Part shown: positions 7,464 to 15,251 of the stretch, one piece after another
Layout: every line of letters starts with the position of its first letter
How positions within the stretch are numbered: the stretch's first letter is position 1
Program-made: the position numbers and the translations under genes
The notes under the pieces: generated by a model
Databases searched by the model: none
Seen by the model: the letters and a program-made list of their open reading frames with translations, nothing else
What the model was told of the DNA's origin: nothing
DNA from: Reichenbachiella faecimaris
GTDB lineage: Bacteria; Bacteroidota; Bacteroidia; Cytophagales; Cyclobacteriaceae
DNA length: 64,000 bases
Reading direction: 5' to 3'
Assembly: GCF_900176375.1 (NCBI RefSeq)
Contig: NZ_FWYF01000002.1
Span: forward strand, 1,028,161-1,092,160

Positions 7464-10055
7464 ATGTACAAATTAATTGGCATGGCAGTACTTGGACTGC
7501 TGGCTACAAGTAGCTTATTGGCACAAGAAAGACCTGACCTTAGGATCAATACGTATTTTCATGAATTGCCCTTGGAACAGGTGCTGGGTTATTTCGAGGA
7601 GCAGTCAGATTACACCTTTTCCTATAGCTCTAGCGCTATTCCTGTGGATGAAAAGGTGACCCTAAAGGAACAAAATATTTCTTTTTGGACTGCACTGGAT
7701 GAGTCGCTCAAATACTTGCCTGTAACTTATGAAGTGGTTAACAAAAATATTGTATTGAAGTACAATAAGCTGACTCAGACGATACGTGGAACCATCCTGG
7801 ACAAGGATACCCAGCAACCCATATTTGGTGCTACTGTATTTGTGGTAGGCTCAGATCCTTTGATTGGTGCTACCACAGATATGAATGGTCGCTATAGAAT
7901 GAATAGCGTACCCGTAGGTAGACTCACGTTGCGCTACGACTACTTAGGATATGAAGAAAGTGCTGTCTCTAATGTGTTGCTTGGTTCGGGCAAAGAACTC
8001 ATTTTAGACATGCAACTGATAGAATCTGTGATTAAAATGGAAGAAATAGTAGTGAGTGCAGCAGGTATTGGTTCTCAGCCACTCAATGAAATGGGTATGA
8101 TCAGTGGACGCTCGTTTACCGTAGAGGAGACCAAAAGATACCCCATCAGTATAGGTGATCCTATGCGCCTGGCATCTTCCTTTGCTGGTGTGATGGGCAC
8201 GGACGATGATTCCAATGAAATCGTGATAAGAGGAAATAGCCCTAGAGGAATCCTTTGGAAAATGGAAGGAGTGGAAATTCCAAACCCCAATCACTTTTCG
8301 ACTGAGGGTTCCTCATCAGGTGGTATCAGCATGTTCAGTACTCAGGTCATTTCAAGATCGGATTTTTATACTGGAGCTTTTGCACCCATCTATGGCAATG
8401 TGCTTTCTGGCGTATTTGATATTAATCTGAGAAAAGGAAATAATGAGAGGCATGAGCATACCATTCAGGCTGGACTATTGGGAATAGACCTTTCTTCTGA
8501 AGGACCTATTAATCAATCTTCTGGAAGTTCATATTTGTTCAATTATCGATATTCTACACTATCCATATTGAGTGATTTAGGGCTAGTAGAGATTGATGAA
8601 AATGAGAAAAACACCTTTCAAGACCTAGCCTTCAAACTAAATTTTCCAACTGAGAACTTGGGTACATTTTCTGTTTTCGGGATGGGTGGATTGAGCAAAT
8701 ATTCCCGGACTGGTGAGAGTTTTAGAGAGGATGTAGAAAAGTACAATATGGGCGTCATTGGCTTATCCAATGATTATATTTTGAACAGTAGCACTTTTAT
8801 CAAAACGAGTCTATCTGTATCAGGTACAGAAGTGGGAAATGATGAGTATATAAAATACCAACAGGACACCATACGTGTGGATTATAGCAACAAGGAGTCA
8901 TTTAAGAAAAGCTTTACTCGTGGGTCTATCATTCTCAACAAAAAATTCAACTCCAGGCATATAGTAGAATTGGGGACTGTCATCAGTCGACTGGATTATG
9001 ATTTTGTAGAACAGGAGCATAACGTCAATAACGAAGACCCTTTTGTGGACTTGGTTTTATTCGATGACGAAGGAGCTTCGGGTACGCAACAGGCTTTCGT
9101 ATCATGGAAATTTAGAATTACAGAGGAGTTGAGTTTGGTGAATGGCCTGCATTATTTCAGATTTGGTTTTACTGGAGAAGATTCTTGGGAGCCACGCTCA
9201 AGTTTGAAATGGCAGTTTAGAGAAAATCAATCCATAAGTGCTGGGTTTGGCATGCACAGTCGACTGGAGTCACTAGAATATTATTTAGGAAATTTTATTA
9301 ACCCTGACGGTTCCACCATTGATCACAACCCGGATTTGGGCATGTCAAAGGCCAATCATTTTGTATTGGGTTATGATCGTGTGATAAGTCCAAATTTATA
9401 TTTCAAAACAGAAATTTATTATCAGTATTTGTACAATATACCCATTTCTAACGATCCTCGATTTGGGTGGTATTCTTCGATCAATTCGTCAGATGACTAC
9501 TCTACTATTCCATTGGACAATGAAGGTAGTGGAATCAATTACGGAGTTGAAATGACGCTGGACAAGAGGTTTTCTCAAAACTACTACTTCATGGTCAATG
9601 GATCTATATTCAATTCTAAATACACAGGAGGTGATGGGATCGAGCGGAATACGAGGTTCAATGGCAATTATACCTATCATGCACTTGGAGGCAAAGAGTG
9701 GAAAGTTGGCAAAAATGGCAGAAACAATATCATTGGGCTAAGTGCCAAAGTTTCCTATGCAGGTAACCAAAGACTGATACCTATTGATCTTGAAGAATCA
9801 ATTAACCAAGGTGTACAAGTCAATGATTTTGAGAGAGCCTATGAGGAAAGTGCACCAGATTTTTTTAGAATGGATCTTCAATTTAGTTATAGAAGGAATA
9901 AGCCAAAGTCCACTTCTGAATGGCGTTTAGATTTACAAAATGTAACGGGCCGAATGAACTATGGAGCGCAGTATTATTCGAGTGGTTTAGAAAAAATTGT
10001 TCGAGAGGGTCAATTTGGATTAATTCCTGTGTTGAGTTACCGCATTGAATTTTAG
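7464..10055 (+). CDS. TonB-dependent receptor with STN signalling domain
   Basis: An 863-residue outer-membrane receptor. A signal peptide ending ATSSLLAQE is followed by an STN (secretin/TonB short N-terminal) domain (about 25-97), a carboxypeptidase-regulatory-like beta-sandwich (GTILDKDTQQPIFGATVFVV, about 110-185), a plug domain (ISIGDPMRLASSFAGV and IVIRGNSPRGI) and a long beta-barrel ending in VLSYRIEF with a terminal Phe. The STN domain and the upstream FecR gene show that it signals as well as transports. There is no SusD partner, so a siderophore, vitamin or small metabolite is more likely than a glycan; a self-made PKS product is possible but unproven. Confidence 0.92.
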   Translation: MYKLIGMAVLGLLATSSLLAQERPDLRINTYFHELPLEQVLGYFEEQSDYTFSYSSSAIPVDEKVTLKEQNISFWTALDESLKYLPVTYEVVNKNIVLKYNKLTQTIRGTILDKDTQQPIFGATVFVVGSDPLIGATTDMNGRYRMNSVPVGRLTLRYDYLGYEESAVSNVLLGSGKELILDMQLIESVIKMEEIVVSAAGIGSQPLNEMGMISGRSFTVEETKRYPISIGDPMRLASSFAGVMGTDDDSNEIVIRGNSPRGILWKMEGVEIPNPNHFSTEGSSSGGISMFSTQVISRSDFYTGAFAPIYGNVLSGVFDINLRKGNNERHEHTIQAGLLGIDLSSEGPINQSSGSSYLFNYRYSTLSILSDLGLVEIDENEKNTFQDLAFKLNFPTENLGTFSVFGMGGLSKYSRTGESFREDVEKYNMGVIGLSNDYILNSSTFIKTSLSVSGTEVGNDEYIKYQQDTIRVDYSNKESFKKSFTRGSIILNKKFNSRHIVELGTVISRLDYDFVEQEHNVNNEDPFVDLVLFDDEGASGTQQAFVSWKFRITEELSLVNGLHYFRFGFTGEDSWEPRSSLKWQFRENQSISAGFGMHSRLESLEYYLGNFINPDGSTIDHNPDLGMSKANHFVLGYDRVISPNLYFKTEIYYQYLYNIPISNDPRFGWYSSINSSDDYSTIPLDNEGSGINYGVEMTLDKRFSQNYYFMVNGSIFNSKYTGGDGIERNTRFNGNYTYHALGGKEWKVGKNGRNNIIGLSAKVSYAGNQRLIPIDLEESINQGVQVNDFERAYEESAPDFFRMDLQFSYRRNKPKSTSEWRLDLQNVTGRMNYGAQYYSSGLEKIVREGQFGLIPVLSYRIEF

Positions 10056-10072
10056 ACAATTTTATTTTCTTA

Positions 10073-10104
10073 TTGATTATCACTTTAAAATTTGCTTAAA
10101 TTTG
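10073..10104 (+). promoter_or_regulatory. Promoter for tRNA-Pro
   Basis: TTG (10073-10075), 21 bases, then TAAATTTG (10097-10104) matches the Bacteroidota consensus. It lies about 18 bases before the mature tRNA 5' end, which leaves a short leader. Confidence 0.65.
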
Positions 10105-10122
10105 CCACCCAAAATAGGAATT

Positions 10123-10196
10123 CGGGATGTGGCGCAGTCCGGTAGCGCACCACGTTAGGGACGTGGGGGTCGCAGGTTCAAATCCTGTCATTCCGA
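10123..10196 (+). tRNA. tRNA-Pro, anticodon AGG
   Basis: A 74-base cloverleaf. The acceptor stem CGGGATG pairs with CATTCCG (one G-T), the D stem is GCGC/GCGC, the anticodon stem CCACG/CGTGG encloses loop TTAGGGA, and the T arm is GCAGG TTCAAAT CCTGT. The anticodon (10157-10159) is AGG, reading CCU. The C1-G72 pair, A73 and G35-G36 are proline identity elements, so the amino acid is secure. CCA is not encoded. An A at position 34 is uncommon in bacterial proline tRNAs and would usually need deamination to inosine for wider reading. A terminator follows. Confidence 0.93.
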
Positions 10197-10209
10197 CTAG
10201 AGAAGATTG

Positions 10210-10238
10210 AGGCAGTCAGCAATGGCTGCCTTTTTTTG
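10210..10238 (+). terminator. Rho-independent terminator of tRNA-Pro
   Basis: AGGCAGTC (10210-10217) pairs with GGCTGCCT (10224-10231) around a 6-base loop, followed by a run of seven T (10231-10237). Confidence 0.85.
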
Positions 10239-10321
10239 TTCAACGTTAATCCCGTTTATGTAAATAAATGAACATTAAAATGATTCATTCGTTTGAAAAT
10301 TTTTCACTAATCAAATACTAT

Positions 10322-10915
10322 ATGAGAACCTTTTTACTTTTTTTGGTTTGCCTAAGCACTTCGGCCTTGGCTCAAGATTCCACAGACTACTACTACAAAA
10401 TACCAGACTATCCAGAAAACTATAATGCAGGTACTGTTGCCGCTCGCGTAGTGGATGGATTAGGTCTCAGATATTACTGGGGCACTGTAGGACTTAGAGC
10501 TGATGACCTGGATTACAAGCCGTCACCAGAAGCAAGAACAGCAGCAGAGACTATTGATCATATCTATGGATTGACAAATGTGCTGGTAAATTCAACCAGG
10601 AAATTGCCAAACGATTTTACAAAAGAAGAGGAAGAAGAGGAGTTGACCTTTGAAGAGAAAAGGGCGAAGACACTACAAAACATCAGAGAAGCCAGTGAGA
10701 TATTAAAAAGGAGCTCAGCTGAAGATTTAGCCTCGTACAAAATTATATTTATCAGCTCAAGAGGAACGTCAGAGTACCCTTTTTGGAATCAATTGAATGG
10801 CCCATTGGCAGATGCTATCTGGCATGTTGGACAAGTGGTATCATTCAGAAGAGCGTCAGGAAATCCATTTAATTCTAATGTGAGTCTGCTAAGAGGGAGG
10901 TTGAGGGATCAGTAG
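10322..10915 (+). CDS. Exported DinB-like protein
   Basis: A 197-residue protein starting MRTFLLFLVCLSTSALAQD, a clear signal peptide, so it is periplasmic or secreted. The rest resembles the DinB/YfiT-like four-helix fold: ETIDHIYGLTNVLVN holds the first His and PLADAIWHVGQVVSFRRASG near the C-terminus holds the second, matching the usual metal-binding histidines. Upstream in-frame ATGs at 10268 and 10280 would spoil the signal peptide, so I start at 10322. DinB proteins are mostly cytoplasmic thiol transferases or metalloenzymes of unknown role; export is a Bacteroidota variant. Function is unknown. Confidence 0.75.
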   Translation: MRTFLLFLVCLSTSALAQDSTDYYYKIPDYPENYNAGTVAARVVDGLGLRYYWGTVGLRADDLDYKPSPEARTAAETIDHIYGLTNVLVNSTRKLPNDFTKEEEEEELTFEEKRAKTLQNIREASEILKRSSAEDLASYKIIFISSRGTSEYPFWNQLNGPLADAIWHVGQVVSFRRASGNPFNSNVSLLRGRLRDQ

Positions 10916-10983
10916 GCACTCAGTAAAAATACGGATTTTACACCCATAAAAGTGCTTAGGCTCTTTTATTAGGCTTTTTTTCA

Positions 10984-10991
10984 TAGTTTTG
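10984..10991 (+). promoter_or_regulatory. Candidate -7 element for the bestrophin gene
   Basis: TAGTTTTG matches TAnnTTTG exactly and ends only 4 bases before the ATG at 10996, which would put the transcript start at or next to the start codon. No clear -33 TTG is visible. Confidence 0.4.
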
Positions 10992-10995
10992 GCAC

Positions 10996-11853
10996 ATGGT
11001 AGAATATAATCCCAAGAGTTGGCTAAACTTACTCTTTCACAGCTATAGTAGATACGTTTTTAAGCGATTGCTTCCAGCATTGATGTATGTCACAGTATAT
11101 ACCTCATTTATTACCTATGTTTTCTATGAGTTGGATATTGATTTTGTCAGTACCACTTCTGTACACAGTATCCTAGGTATTGTATTGGGTTTCTTTTTGG
11201 TATTTAGGACCAATGGTGCCTATGACAGATGGTGGGAAGGACGTAAAGTTTGGGGAGAGCTTGTAAACAATACCCGAAATCTGGCAATTAAATTTTCTAT
11301 TATGGTTCCTAAGAGCCATGCTGAGCGAGAGTACATAACTGATTGTATTGCTGCTTATGCAAAGGCGCTAAAAGAACATTTGAGAGAGGGAGTACCAGCC
11401 GAAATGGCTACAGAGATGGTGGAGAAGTTGAAAATGGACAATCTGGATCATATACCCAACGCCATTGCCAAAAGATTGATTGGAATTACAAATCTTCTGA
11501 AAAAGGACAAAACTATAGATCAAGAGCAGTACAGGGTATTGGATGAGCAGCTGGTAGCACTGACCGACATCATGGGTAAGTGTGAGCGAATCAGAAATAC
11601 ACCTATTCCCTACTCTTACAGTATGTTCATGAAGAAATTTATCTTCACTTTCATTGCTACACTACCGTTCGCATTTGTGACAGTATATCACTACTGGACA
11701 ATTCTGATCGTCGTTTTGATCCTCTATATTTTGATGAGTATTGAGCTACTGGCAGAGGAGATTGAAGATCCGTTTGGGTCTGATATCAATGACCTGCCTA
11801 CAGATATATTGGCTGGTAAAATCGAAAAAAACGTAAGGGAAATTATGGATTAA
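10996..11853 (+). CDS. Bestrophin-family anion channel (UPF0187)
   Basis: A 285-residue membrane protein with two hydrophobic pairs (about residues 30-90 and 205-250). The hallmark bestrophin sequence FRTNGAYDRWWEGRKVWGEL follows the first pair (about 74-93), and IPYSYSMFMKKFIF precedes the second. IELLAEEIEDPFG near the C-terminus is also typical. Bacterial homologues form pentameric ion channels in the inner membrane. It is a single gene, convergent with a glycosyltransferase gene 6 bases away. Family assignment is firm; ion selectivity cannot be told. Confidence 0.88.
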   Translation: MVEYNPKSWLNLLFHSYSRYVFKRLLPALMYVTVYTSFITYVFYELDIDFVSTTSVHSILGIVLGFFLVFRTNGAYDRWWEGRKVWGELVNNTRNLAIKFSIMVPKSHAEREYITDCIAAYAKALKEHLREGVPAEMATEMVEKLKMDNLDHIPNAIAKRLIGITNLLKKDKTIDQEQYRVLDEQLVALTDIMGKCERIRNTPIPYSYSMFMKKFIFTFIATLPFAFVTVYHYWTILIVVLILYILMSIELLAEEIEDPFGSDINDLPTDILAGKIEKNVREIMD

Positions 11854-11859
11854 ATTCCA

Positions 11860-12879
11860 TTAGGCAAAGAACCAGAAATCAGCAGCTGGTTTTTTGTCCC
11901 ATTTTGTCAAGTACTCCCTGATCTCAACCTGCCCGTCAGGTGATGCCACTACAATCATGATCTGTGGTCGATCCAAAGATGGGATTTCTTCAAAATGGGA
12001 CAGTTTTATTCCATATACATCTTTGCCTATTTTATTTGGATTGTCACAAACCCAATGAAAGGAACTTTCGTTTTTGAGCAGTAGCTTGGCCATGTCCTTT
12101 CCATTTCTACCAGCTCCCCACAAAACCAGTGGTCTATTGGTATCCCTGTCCAATTCGTAAAAATTTCGGATTTTCAAGTCGAAATATCTATTGTCTTTGT
12201 ATTCATCCCAGGTACGAGAGATACGGTTGGATCGGTCGCGCCAGTGATGTAAAACCTTGTCTAATCCTGCGATCTTAAGGTTGTGCTTGTAAAATCTAAA
12301 GGTCAGGTCATAGTCTTCTGGGTATATTTCAGAATCAAAAGCACCTGCCCTATCAAAGTCATCTTTGTGTGCCAACCAGCTGTGAGATGGAATCACGCAT
12401 TCTTTATAAATTTCCTCATAATGTGCACTTCTCCTTGCTACGTCGTTGAGCCATCTTTCGTATCTCAAAAAACCATCTCCAACCTCGCCTTCATCTACAA
12501 AGTGCGCTGTACCTCCCGCAATTACAGTTCCTTTTCCATGTTTTTGCCATTCTTCAACCAAGGCTTCAAGCTTGTCTGCAGGCATCTTGTCATCAGAGTC
12601 CATACGATTGATTAATGTACCTTTCACGTGTTTATATCCCTCTTGTAGCGTGGGGATCAGTTTGGGACGTGTGCTATGAAACACTCTGATTCTTTTATCT
12701 TTTTTGGCGTATGTTTCTAAGATTTCAGGTGTTCGATCACTCGAATGATCATTGACTGCAATAAGTTCCCAATTGGAATAGGTTTGTGCCAATATCGAAT
12801 CCAGGCAGGCAGGCAAATATGGCGCTGTATCTTTGGTAGCCATGATGATCGAAACGAGTAGCTGAGGGCGTTCATTCAT
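11860..12879 (-). CDS. Family 2 glycosyltransferase with C-terminal Rossmann-like domain
   Basis: Residues 1-230 are a GT-A glycosyltransferase: LVSIIMATKDTAPYLPACLD at the N-terminus, AVNDHSSDRTPEIL for nucleotide-sugar binding, and RMDSDD as the metal-binding DXD motif. PEDYDLTFRF sits near the catalytic base. The C-terminal ~90 residues (from RPLVLWGAGRNGKDMAKLLL) form a separate nucleotide-binding-like domain resembling the N-terminal part of PglD-type sugar acyltransferases, but without the acyltransferase repeat. This fusion is less usual. The gene lies 44 bases behind a VOC gene on the same strand. The acceptor is unknown; cell-surface polysaccharide is likely. Confidence 0.85.
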   Translation of the reverse strand: MNERPQLLVSIIMATKDTAPYLPACLDSILAQTYSNWELIAVNDHSSDRTPEILETYAKKDKRIRVFHSTRPKLIPTLQEGYKHVKGTLINRMDSDDKMPADKLEALVEEWQKHGKGTVIAGGTAHFVDEGEVGDGFLRYERWLNDVARRSAHYEEIYKECVIPSHSWLAHKDDFDRAGAFDSEIYPEDYDLTFRFYKHNLKIAGLDKVLHHWRDRSNRISRTWDEYKDNRYFDLKIRNFYELDRDTNRPLVLWGAGRNGKDMAKLLLKNESSFHWVCDNPNKIGKDVYGIKLSHFEEIPSLDRPQIMIVVASPDGQVEIREYLTKWDKKPAADFWFFA

Positions 12880-12923
12880 CCGACAAACCTCACGAATTCA
12901 TTTATAAAGACAACAAAATATGC

Positions 12924-13607
12924 TCAAAAATTGCTTGATGTGATTTGACCGTTTTCTACTTTTAGTGCTAGAAGGTTTTTGTTAAAACCTGTATAGTGCA
13001 ATTCAAAATCATTCAAGACGCCAGAAATTTGGGTAGGTAGCCAGTGCCTGCCTTCTTTCACTACAATGACTGCCCCCTCATGATCTCCTACCCAACAAAA
13101 ATTATCATTCCAATTTTTGTGATTGATAGGTTGAATGCCATGTTTGTTCATCAATTCACCACTGACGACCAGTGGCTGATCCACAGGGAGTCCTATTTCA
13201 TTGACACAAATGATGTCATCTATTTCGAATTTCTTTTTGGTGGGATAATTGAGAAGTGGTCGCTCTATAAATTCGGCAATATTGCCGTCAGGATCAAAGA
13301 AGTAAATAGATCGCCCAGTATCAAAATGAATAATTTTTTCACCTTGAAATGGAAGTAAATCTATGCTTCTGGATTCTATATATTCAATGGCTGACTCTAA
13401 ACTTCCTGTAGGTATCAAAAAAGCAAAGTGATAAAGATGGGGAGCAATTATCTGTTTGCTCAAAATGAATTGTGTCGCACCAGCTTTAATAACTATTTCA
13501 GAGGCTTCATTAGTTGAGACAGTGAATCCCAAAATTTCTTTATAAAAGACTTGTTGTTTATTTGAGTTTTTTAATCCGATTTTGAGTTTGTTGAAGCGCA
13601 TGAACAT
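12924..13607 (-). CDS. VOC-superfamily protein (glyoxalase/dioxygenase fold)
   Basis: A 227-residue protein. Its first half is a VOC module (NKLKIGLKNSNKQQVFYKEI, then LYHFAFLIP, then IYFFDPDGNIAEFIERP). Of the usual metal ligands, His in LYHFAF and Glu in IAEFIE are visible. The second half (about 130-227) is less clear and may be a degenerate second module. A start at the second Met (13601) is equally good. It is probably co-transcribed with the downstream glycosyltransferase. The substrate is unknown; members include glyoxalases, extradiol dioxygenases and antibiotic-binding proteins. Confidence 0.75.
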   Translation of the reverse strand: MFMRFNKLKIGLKNSNKQQVFYKEILGFTVSTNEASEIVIKAGATQFILSKQIIAPHLYHFAFLIPTGSLESAIEYIESRSIDLLPFQGEKIIHFDTGRSIYFFDPDGNIAEFIERPLLNYPTKKKFEIDDIICVNEIGLPVDQPLVVSGELMNKHGIQPINHKNWNDNFCWVGDHEGAVIVVKEGRHWLPTQISGVLNDFELHYTGFNKNLLALKVENGQITSSNF

Positions 13608-13655
13608 TCCTTTTATAGGTGTCTTGTATCTAAACAGCTTATTTTATGATTAGTT

Positions 13656-13676
13656 TCACCTAATAATTTAAGGTGA
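13656..13676. promoter_or_regulatory. Inverted repeat in a divergent promoter region
   Basis: TCACCT (13656-13661) and AGGTGA (13671-13676) form a 6-bp inverted repeat with a 9-base spacer. It lies 15 bases before a TATATTTG -7 element, so a bound protein would cover the -33 region. Candidate operator only. Confidence 0.35.
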
Positions 13677-13691
13677 TTTCCTGATAATTCT

Positions 13692-13699
13692 TATATTTG
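13692..13699 (+). promoter_or_regulatory. Candidate -7 element for the 183-aa protein
   Basis: TATATTTG is an exact TAnnTTTG match 28 bases before the ATG at 13728. No TTG is seen at the -33 distance. Confidence 0.4.
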
Positions 13700-13727
13700 A
13701 TATTCACCAATTTCAAACCATTTCTCA

Positions 13728-14279
13728 ATGCAAGTACGCGGATCAGTAATCAAAAGTATAGACAGTTTTGTGTCAGATGTTCATTCGGCTAAATATGAAG
13801 ATTGGAAAAAAGGCCTGTCTTCCGCCTCTAGTCTCTTGCTTTCTTCAGTTTCTACTTCCAACTGGTATCCTGTTGAACCAGGAGTGATCGCACCTACTGA
13901 GGTGCTCTGTAAAATGTTTTATGCGGATAAAAAGAAGGGTGCGTGGGAGTCTGGTCGATATAGTGCTAAAATGGGATTGACAGGAATTTACAAAGTGTTT
14001 GTACTGGTGAGCTCTCCGTCTTTTATGCTAAAACGTGCCTCTCGCGTGATCGCCACTTTTTATGAGCCTACAGACCTCATGGTGGTGGATAGTAGTGATA
14101 AATCAATGATTATTCAATTCACCAAACTGCCAATCAAAAATGAATTGATCGAATATCGCATTGCGGGTTGGATGGAGATGGCGTTGGAAATATGTGGTTG
14201 CAAAAACCTTAAAGTAGAGATTACCAAGTCCATGGCATTGGGTCAAAATGTATTTGAGACTACGATTACTTGGGACTAA
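13728..14279 (+). CDS. Conserved-looking hypothetical protein (183 aa)
   Basis: A soluble 183-residue protein without signal peptide or membrane segment. It opens MQVRGSVIKSIDSFV and has a central WESGRYSAKMGLTGIYKVF stretch and a C-terminal RIAGWMEMALEICGCKN with two close cysteines. The pattern (acidic N-terminus, RYSA..GL..I, G(W)ME.ALE.CG) reminds me of small ligand-binding proteins related to the V4R/heme-NO-binding fold, but I cannot confirm this. It is a single gene with its own promoter candidate, convergent with the next gene. Function unknown. Confidence 0.65.
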   Translation: MQVRGSVIKSIDSFVSDVHSAKYEDWKKGLSSASSLLLSSVSTSNWYPVEPGVIAPTEVLCKMFYADKKKGAWESGRYSAKMGLTGIYKVFVLVSSPSFMLKRASRVIATFYEPTDLMVVDSSDKSMIIQFTKLPIKNELIEYRIAGWMEMALEICGCKNLKVEITKSMALGQNVFETTITWD

Positions 14280-14295
14280 GTCGATTAAAGTTAGA

Positions 14296-14700
14296 TCAAC
14301 TTAATAGTAACCGTACAATCGAATCGTAATGAAGGGCTAGGTAAAGAAGTGTAGCCAAATTGGCGAAAGCAAGCACAGGGAGGAGCCAAAAAAGGGGAAT
14401 CAGCCATGATTCTTGATGGAAAAACATAAACAACATAAATAGGACGAGGCCAAGATACAAGTCTGTTCCAATCTGGCGTCCCCAGTGCAATTTAAGCATG
14501 GACTTTATAGTCCGAAACAAACTCTCCTTTGCACTACAGAAATAACTGTAGCCCGAAAAAGCAAGAAACGCACACCAAATGATACTTTTCCCAATGGGAT
14601 ACGGACCATGGCTAATAAAAGGATGCTCTTCTCCATTGAATAGAATCGCTATAGCTACAAGAACCACATAAAGAAGCCAAATAATGTTATTGATTCTCAT
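14296..14700 (-). CDS. Small hypothetical membrane protein (134 aa)
   Basis: About four hydrophobic segments (residues 5-22, 38-55, 81-95, 100-128) and no recognised motif. It starts 37 bases after the stop of a VOC gene on the same strand, so the two may share a transcript. The N-terminus is a plausible uncleaved first membrane helix. Nothing in the sequence indicates a substrate or partner. Confidence 0.65.
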   Translation of the reverse strand: MRINNIIWLLYVVLVAIAILFNGEEHPFISHGPYPIGKSIIWCAFLAFSGYSYFCSAKESLFRTIKSMLKLHWGRQIGTDLYLGLVLFMLFMFFHQESWLIPLFWLLPVLAFANLATLLYLALHYDSIVRLLLS

Positions 14701-14737
14701 CTGGAATTGGATTTCATGTATGGTTAATCTCCTAAGC

Positions 14738-15103
14738 TTAAAGCTTAAAATCAGGATTATAAATCAGGCCAAGAATATTTCCCCATGGATCTTTTACGGT
14801 TGCTACTTCTAGCGCACCGCCCACATTAGTAGGAGGCTCATGCTCAGTTGCACCTAGATCCAAAAAGTGCTGATATCTCCCTCTGATGTCTTCCACACCC
14901 CAGTAGTTGATCACACTTTCTGCCTTATCAGTTGTTGGGATTGATTCTGGCTGCAGACCCAGTTCGTAGCCAGCCACATTGAAACCTACATAACCATCTT
15001 CTTCGAAATATGGAGCTACTTCAAATGCCTTGGTATACCAATCAGCAGCTTTTTTTATATCTCCTACTTTATAAATTGCTGTACGTAATCCTAGTATGGC
15101 CAT
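14738..15103 (-). CDS. Single-domain VOC-family protein (121 aa)
   Basis: The length and pattern fit a one-module VOC protein that works as a dimer: LRTAIYKVGDIKKAADWYTK at the start, GYVGFNVAGYELGL in the middle and VATVKDPWGNILGLIYNPDF at the end. The N-terminal metal-ligand position is Tyr rather than His, and the C-terminal Glu position is Leu (GLIY), so metal-dependent catalysis is doubtful. A binding role is possible. It is followed by a small membrane-protein gene and is divergent from a DUF6503-like gene. Confidence 0.8.
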   Translation of the reverse strand: MAILGLRTAIYKVGDIKKAADWYTKAFEVAPYFEEDGYVGFNVAGYELGLQPESIPTTDKAESVINYWGVEDIRGRYQHFLDLGATEHEPPTNVGGALEVATVKDPWGNILGLIYNPDFKL

Positions 15104-15128
15104 GAGTATATTTCTTTAATTTTCATTT

Positions 15129-15136
15129 CAAATGTA
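15129..15136 (-). promoter_or_regulatory. Candidate -7 element for the single-domain VOC gene
   Basis: The minus strand reads TACATTTG, an exact TAnnTTTG match 25 bases before the ATG at 15103. No -33 TTG is evident. Confidence 0.35.
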
Positions 15137-15251
15137 ATCTTATTTTTCTCTTTTGGCGAAACCATTCTTAGTAATATTATGTCTTTGAATGGCGATTCGC
15201 TCAAACCCAAAGTGGGCTGAGTCGTATGCCAAACTATAGATTATAATAATT

